A stretch of DNA of 64,000 nucleotides from SW4 sp042466115 (GTDB lineage Bacteria > Pseudomonadota > Alphaproteobacteria > Rhodobacterales > Rhodobacteraceae). Made by a program: the position numbers and the translations under genes. The notes beneath the pieces were generated by a model. It made no database searches. It had not been told where the DNA came from and was given only the letters and a program-made list of their open reading frames with translations. Where the stretch lies: the NCBI RefSeq assembly GCF_042466115.1, contig NZ_JAXHBQ010000001.1:2480001-2544000 (forward strand), read 5' to 3'. Shown here piece after piece: positions 62,247 to 64,000 of this stretch (position 1 is the first letter of the stretch; each line of letters opens with the position of its first letter).

Positions 62247-62277
62247 CAAAAGGGCCACCCTGATGGGCGGCCCTTTG
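62247..62277 (-). terminator. Terminator of the OmpA-family gene
   Basis: On the minus strand AAAGGGCC and GGCCCTTT form the stem around a GC-rich inner portion, ending in TTTTGCGTTT. It lies 20 bases after the OmpA-family stop. Confidence 0.75.
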
Positions 62278-62296
62278 TGGTGTTAGCGCAGTGCGC

Positions 62297-62953
62297 TTAG
62301 TTCGGCACGATGATGATTTCAACGCGGCGGTTTTGCTGGCGTCCTTCGGGTGTCAGGTTCGTCGCGATGGGCGCATCCTCGCCCCGCCCGATCGAGCGGA
62401 TTCGCTGTGGCGCGACACCGGCGTTGATCAGCACGGATGTCACGGCCTGCGCGCGCCGTGCAGACAGCCCCTGGTTATAGCCCGCGTCACCAACATTATC
62501 GGTGTGGCCCAGCACGTTGATCGTAGTGTCGGGATAGCGGTTCATGCTGGCGGCAAGGGCCGTCAGATCACCGCGCATCGACCCGGTCAGGGTGCTGCTG
62601 TCGGTGGCGAACAGGATGTCCTGCGGCAGGGTCACGATAAGCTGTTCACCAGTATTGGTGATGCCCACGTTGTTGCCCATGGTCTGGCGCAACTCGGCCT
62701 CTTGCCGGTCAAGCTGGGCACCGCCCGCAGCCCCAAGGCCACCGCCGATCACGGCACCCACAAGTGCGCCGCGGCGGCGTTCTTCGGCCGTGTCGCCAGA
62801 CGCGATGCCGACCAGCGCGCCAAGTCCCGCGCCAATCGCCGCGCCTTGCTGGGTGTTGCGGTTGGGGTTGTTGGGGTCGGTCATTTCCTCGCAGGCGGTC
62901 AGGGCAAGGATCGAAGTGGCCGCAACGGCCAAGGAAAGTTTGGACAGGGTCAT
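62297..62953 (-). CDS. OmpA-family lipoprotein (YiaD-like)
   Basis: 218 residues: lipobox LALTAC places the lipid-modified Cys at about 21. A Gly-rich glycine-zipper region (GAAIGAGLGALVGIASGD, GALVGAVIGGGLGAAGG) follows, then a C-terminal OmpA domain with NVLGHTDNVGDAGYNQGLSARRA and NRRVEI. It anchors the outer membrane to peptidoglycan. Confidence 0.95.
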   Translation of the reverse strand: MTLSKLSLAVAATSILALTACEEMTDPNNPNRNTQQGAAIGAGLGALVGIASGDTAEERRRGALVGAVIGGGLGAAGGAQLDRQEAELRQTMGNNVGITNTGEQLIVTLPQDILFATDSSTLTGSMRGDLTALAASMNRYPDTTINVLGHTDNVGDAGYNQGLSARRAQAVTSVLINAGVAPQRIRSIGRGEDAPIATNLTPEGRQQNRRVEIIIVPN

Positions 62954-63064
62954 TGGTCTGATTCCATTTGTTTCGGGCGCAAGTTGCGCGCTTGTGCTGG
63001 TTATATCGCTGATATGGCGTTGTTATCCAATAACGCGCGAACCGCTGGCAATGTTCCGCCCATT

Positions 63065-63904
63065 CTAGCCTGCTTTGGCATCCGATTGCGCGGATTCATA
63101 AGCCAGCATCGCCCGTTTGACGGGCAATCCCCAGTGATAGCCGCCCAAGCCCCCCGATTTGCGCAGGGCCCGGTGACAGGGGATCAACCAGCTGACCGGG
63201 TTGCGCCCCACGGCGGTGCCCACGGCGCGCACGGCGCGCGGCGTTCCGATCGCACCCGCAATTTCGGAATAGGTGGTGACGTGGCCCGATGGAATGGCCA
63301 ACAGGGCCTCCCAGACTTTCAACTGGAAGGGGGCGCCGATCATATGCAGGCGGGTTTCGCCCTGCATCGCAAGCGCCGGTTCGGCCCAGTGCCGGATCGT
63401 CGCCGGGTCCTCGGTGAAACGCGCATTTGGCCAGCGCGCCATCAGGTCGGCCATGGTCGCATCCGCGCCCGTTTCCGCCGTGAACCCCAGCCCGCAGATG
63501 CCGCGATCCGTTGCCATGACGACCGCCGGTCCAAAGGGGCTGTCAAATGTCCCCCACCGGATCGTTTGTCCGGCCGCGCCGCGCTTGAATTCACCCGGAC
63601 TCATCGCTTCCCAGCGCATGAACAGATCGTGCAGCCGCCCCGAACCCGACAGGCCAACCGCGTCGGCCGTGGCAAGCGTGGTGAAATGATCGCGCAGCAA
63701 GACCTTGGCGTGATCCAGCGCGAGGTATTGTTGATACCGCTTGGGCGACACGCCGACCCAACTGCTGAAAAGCCGTTGGAAATGCGCAACGCTCATGCCC
63801 ATCTGCGCGGCAAGGTCATCAAGCGTGAGCGGGCTGTCGGCCTTGTCAATCAGCGCAATCGCGCGGGCCATGACGCCATAATGATATGTGTGTTCCGTAT
63901 CCAT
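63065..63904 (-). CDS. AraC-type/methylated-DNA--[protein]-cysteine S-methyltransferase (Ada-like)
   Basis: 279 residues. An N-terminal AraC HTH domain (LDDLAAQMGMSVAHFQRLFSSWVGVSPKRYQQYL) is fused to a C-terminal O6-methylguanine methyltransferase with the active-site PCHR motif in WLIPCHRALR. The N-terminal Ada zinc/Cys domain for methylphosphotriester repair is missing, so it should repair O6-alkylguanine and perhaps regulate genes, but not sense by that route. 63905-64000 shows no further gene. Confidence 0.93.
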   Translation of the reverse strand: MDTEHTYHYGVMARAIALIDKADSPLTLDDLAAQMGMSVAHFQRLFSSWVGVSPKRYQQYLALDHAKVLLRDHFTTLATADAVGLSGSGRLHDLFMRWEAMSPGEFKRGAAGQTIRWGTFDSPFGPAVVMATDRGICGLGFTAETGADATMADLMARWPNARFTEDPATIRHWAEPALAMQGETRLHMIGAPFQLKVWEALLAIPSGHVTTYSEIAGAIGTPRAVRAVGTAVGRNPVSWLIPCHRALRKSGGLGGYHWGLPVKRAMLAYESAQSDAKAG

Positions 63905-64000
63905 GTGGGCAGGTTAGCGCGCGATCTGCGCCCAAGCGACCCGATTTATGCGGATTGTCAGGCAGCGATCCGGCGCGCAGCACGGCGTTTCCGACTGGTC

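Overview
The window looks like chromosomal DNA of a marine alphaproteobacterium of the Rhodobacterales (Roseobacter group). Several signs point that way: a BztD-type amino-acid transporter tail at the left edge, a MipZ division-site ATPase, the split F0 operon order atpI-atpB-atpE-atpF'-atpF, GC-rich codon use and dense operons with ATGA/GTGA overlaps. No genus can be assigned from the sequence alone. I see no plasmid or phage genes, insertion sequences, CRISPR array or rRNA operon.

Layout. 1-9.4 kb: after the 3' end of an ABC ATPase and its terminator comes one long leftward run: rpmH, rnpA, yidD, an SH3 protein, ttcA, a GGDEF/EAL protein, yidC, a MOSC protein, engB, argB, a small ferredoxin-like protein and a SixA-like phosphatase. 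9.6-13.4 kb: TVP38 membrane protein, pyridine-nucleotide disulfide oxidoreductase, sensor kinase, tRNA-Arg(ACG). 13.5-19.6 kb: an FbpABC-like ABC transporter with a PP2C-type phosphatase as last operon gene, and a divergent ROK regulator. 19.7-23.6 kb: a complete Anbu operon (circularly permuted ATP-grasp, alpha-E, transglutaminase, Anbu proteasome-like peptidase). 23.7-27.7 kb: acyl-CoA dehydrogenase, ADP-forming acyl-CoA synthetase and CaiD-like hydratase. 27.7-39.7 kb: an amino-sugar (GlcNAc/chitobiose) regulon, with a GH20 hexosaminidase and GntR/UTRA regulator leftward, and a sugar ABC transporter, Gfo/Idh oxidoreductase, SIS deaminase/isomerase, ROK kinase, nagA and cutC rightward. The shared promoter region carries repeated TTGGTAT elements.

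39.8-46.3 kb: a membrane protein of unknown function, mipZ, a small CxxC protein, a DEAD-box helicase and a large RTX repeat protein. 46.5-54.8 kb: the ffh-rpsP-rimM-trmD-rplS-rpmE ribosome/SRP neighbourhood, leftward. It is interrupted by a sulfotransferase-like gene, by a rightward beta-barrel/esterase pair, and by a small low-GC secreted-protein gene. 54.9-58.6 kb: a LysR regulator, an ArsR regulator and several hypotheticals. 58.7-61.3 kb: the F0 ATP synthase operon. 61.4-64 kb: an FCD-type GntR regulator with a large palindromic operator, an OmpA-family lipoprotein and an Ada-like methyltransferase.

How the genes work together. The GlcNAc region forms a full uptake-to-fructose-6-phosphate route: import, cytoplasmic hydrolysis, phosphorylation, deacetylation, deamination. 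The three-gene acyl-CoA block looks like activation, dehydrogenation and hydration of a carnitine-like or other short acid. The Anbu block is the known but poorly understood proteasome-like/ATP-grasp system. The most novel-looking items are the PP2C phosphatase embedded in the ABC transporter operon, a 37-codon ORF joined by ATGA overlaps on both sides inside the GlcNAc operon, and the interrupted ribosomal operon.
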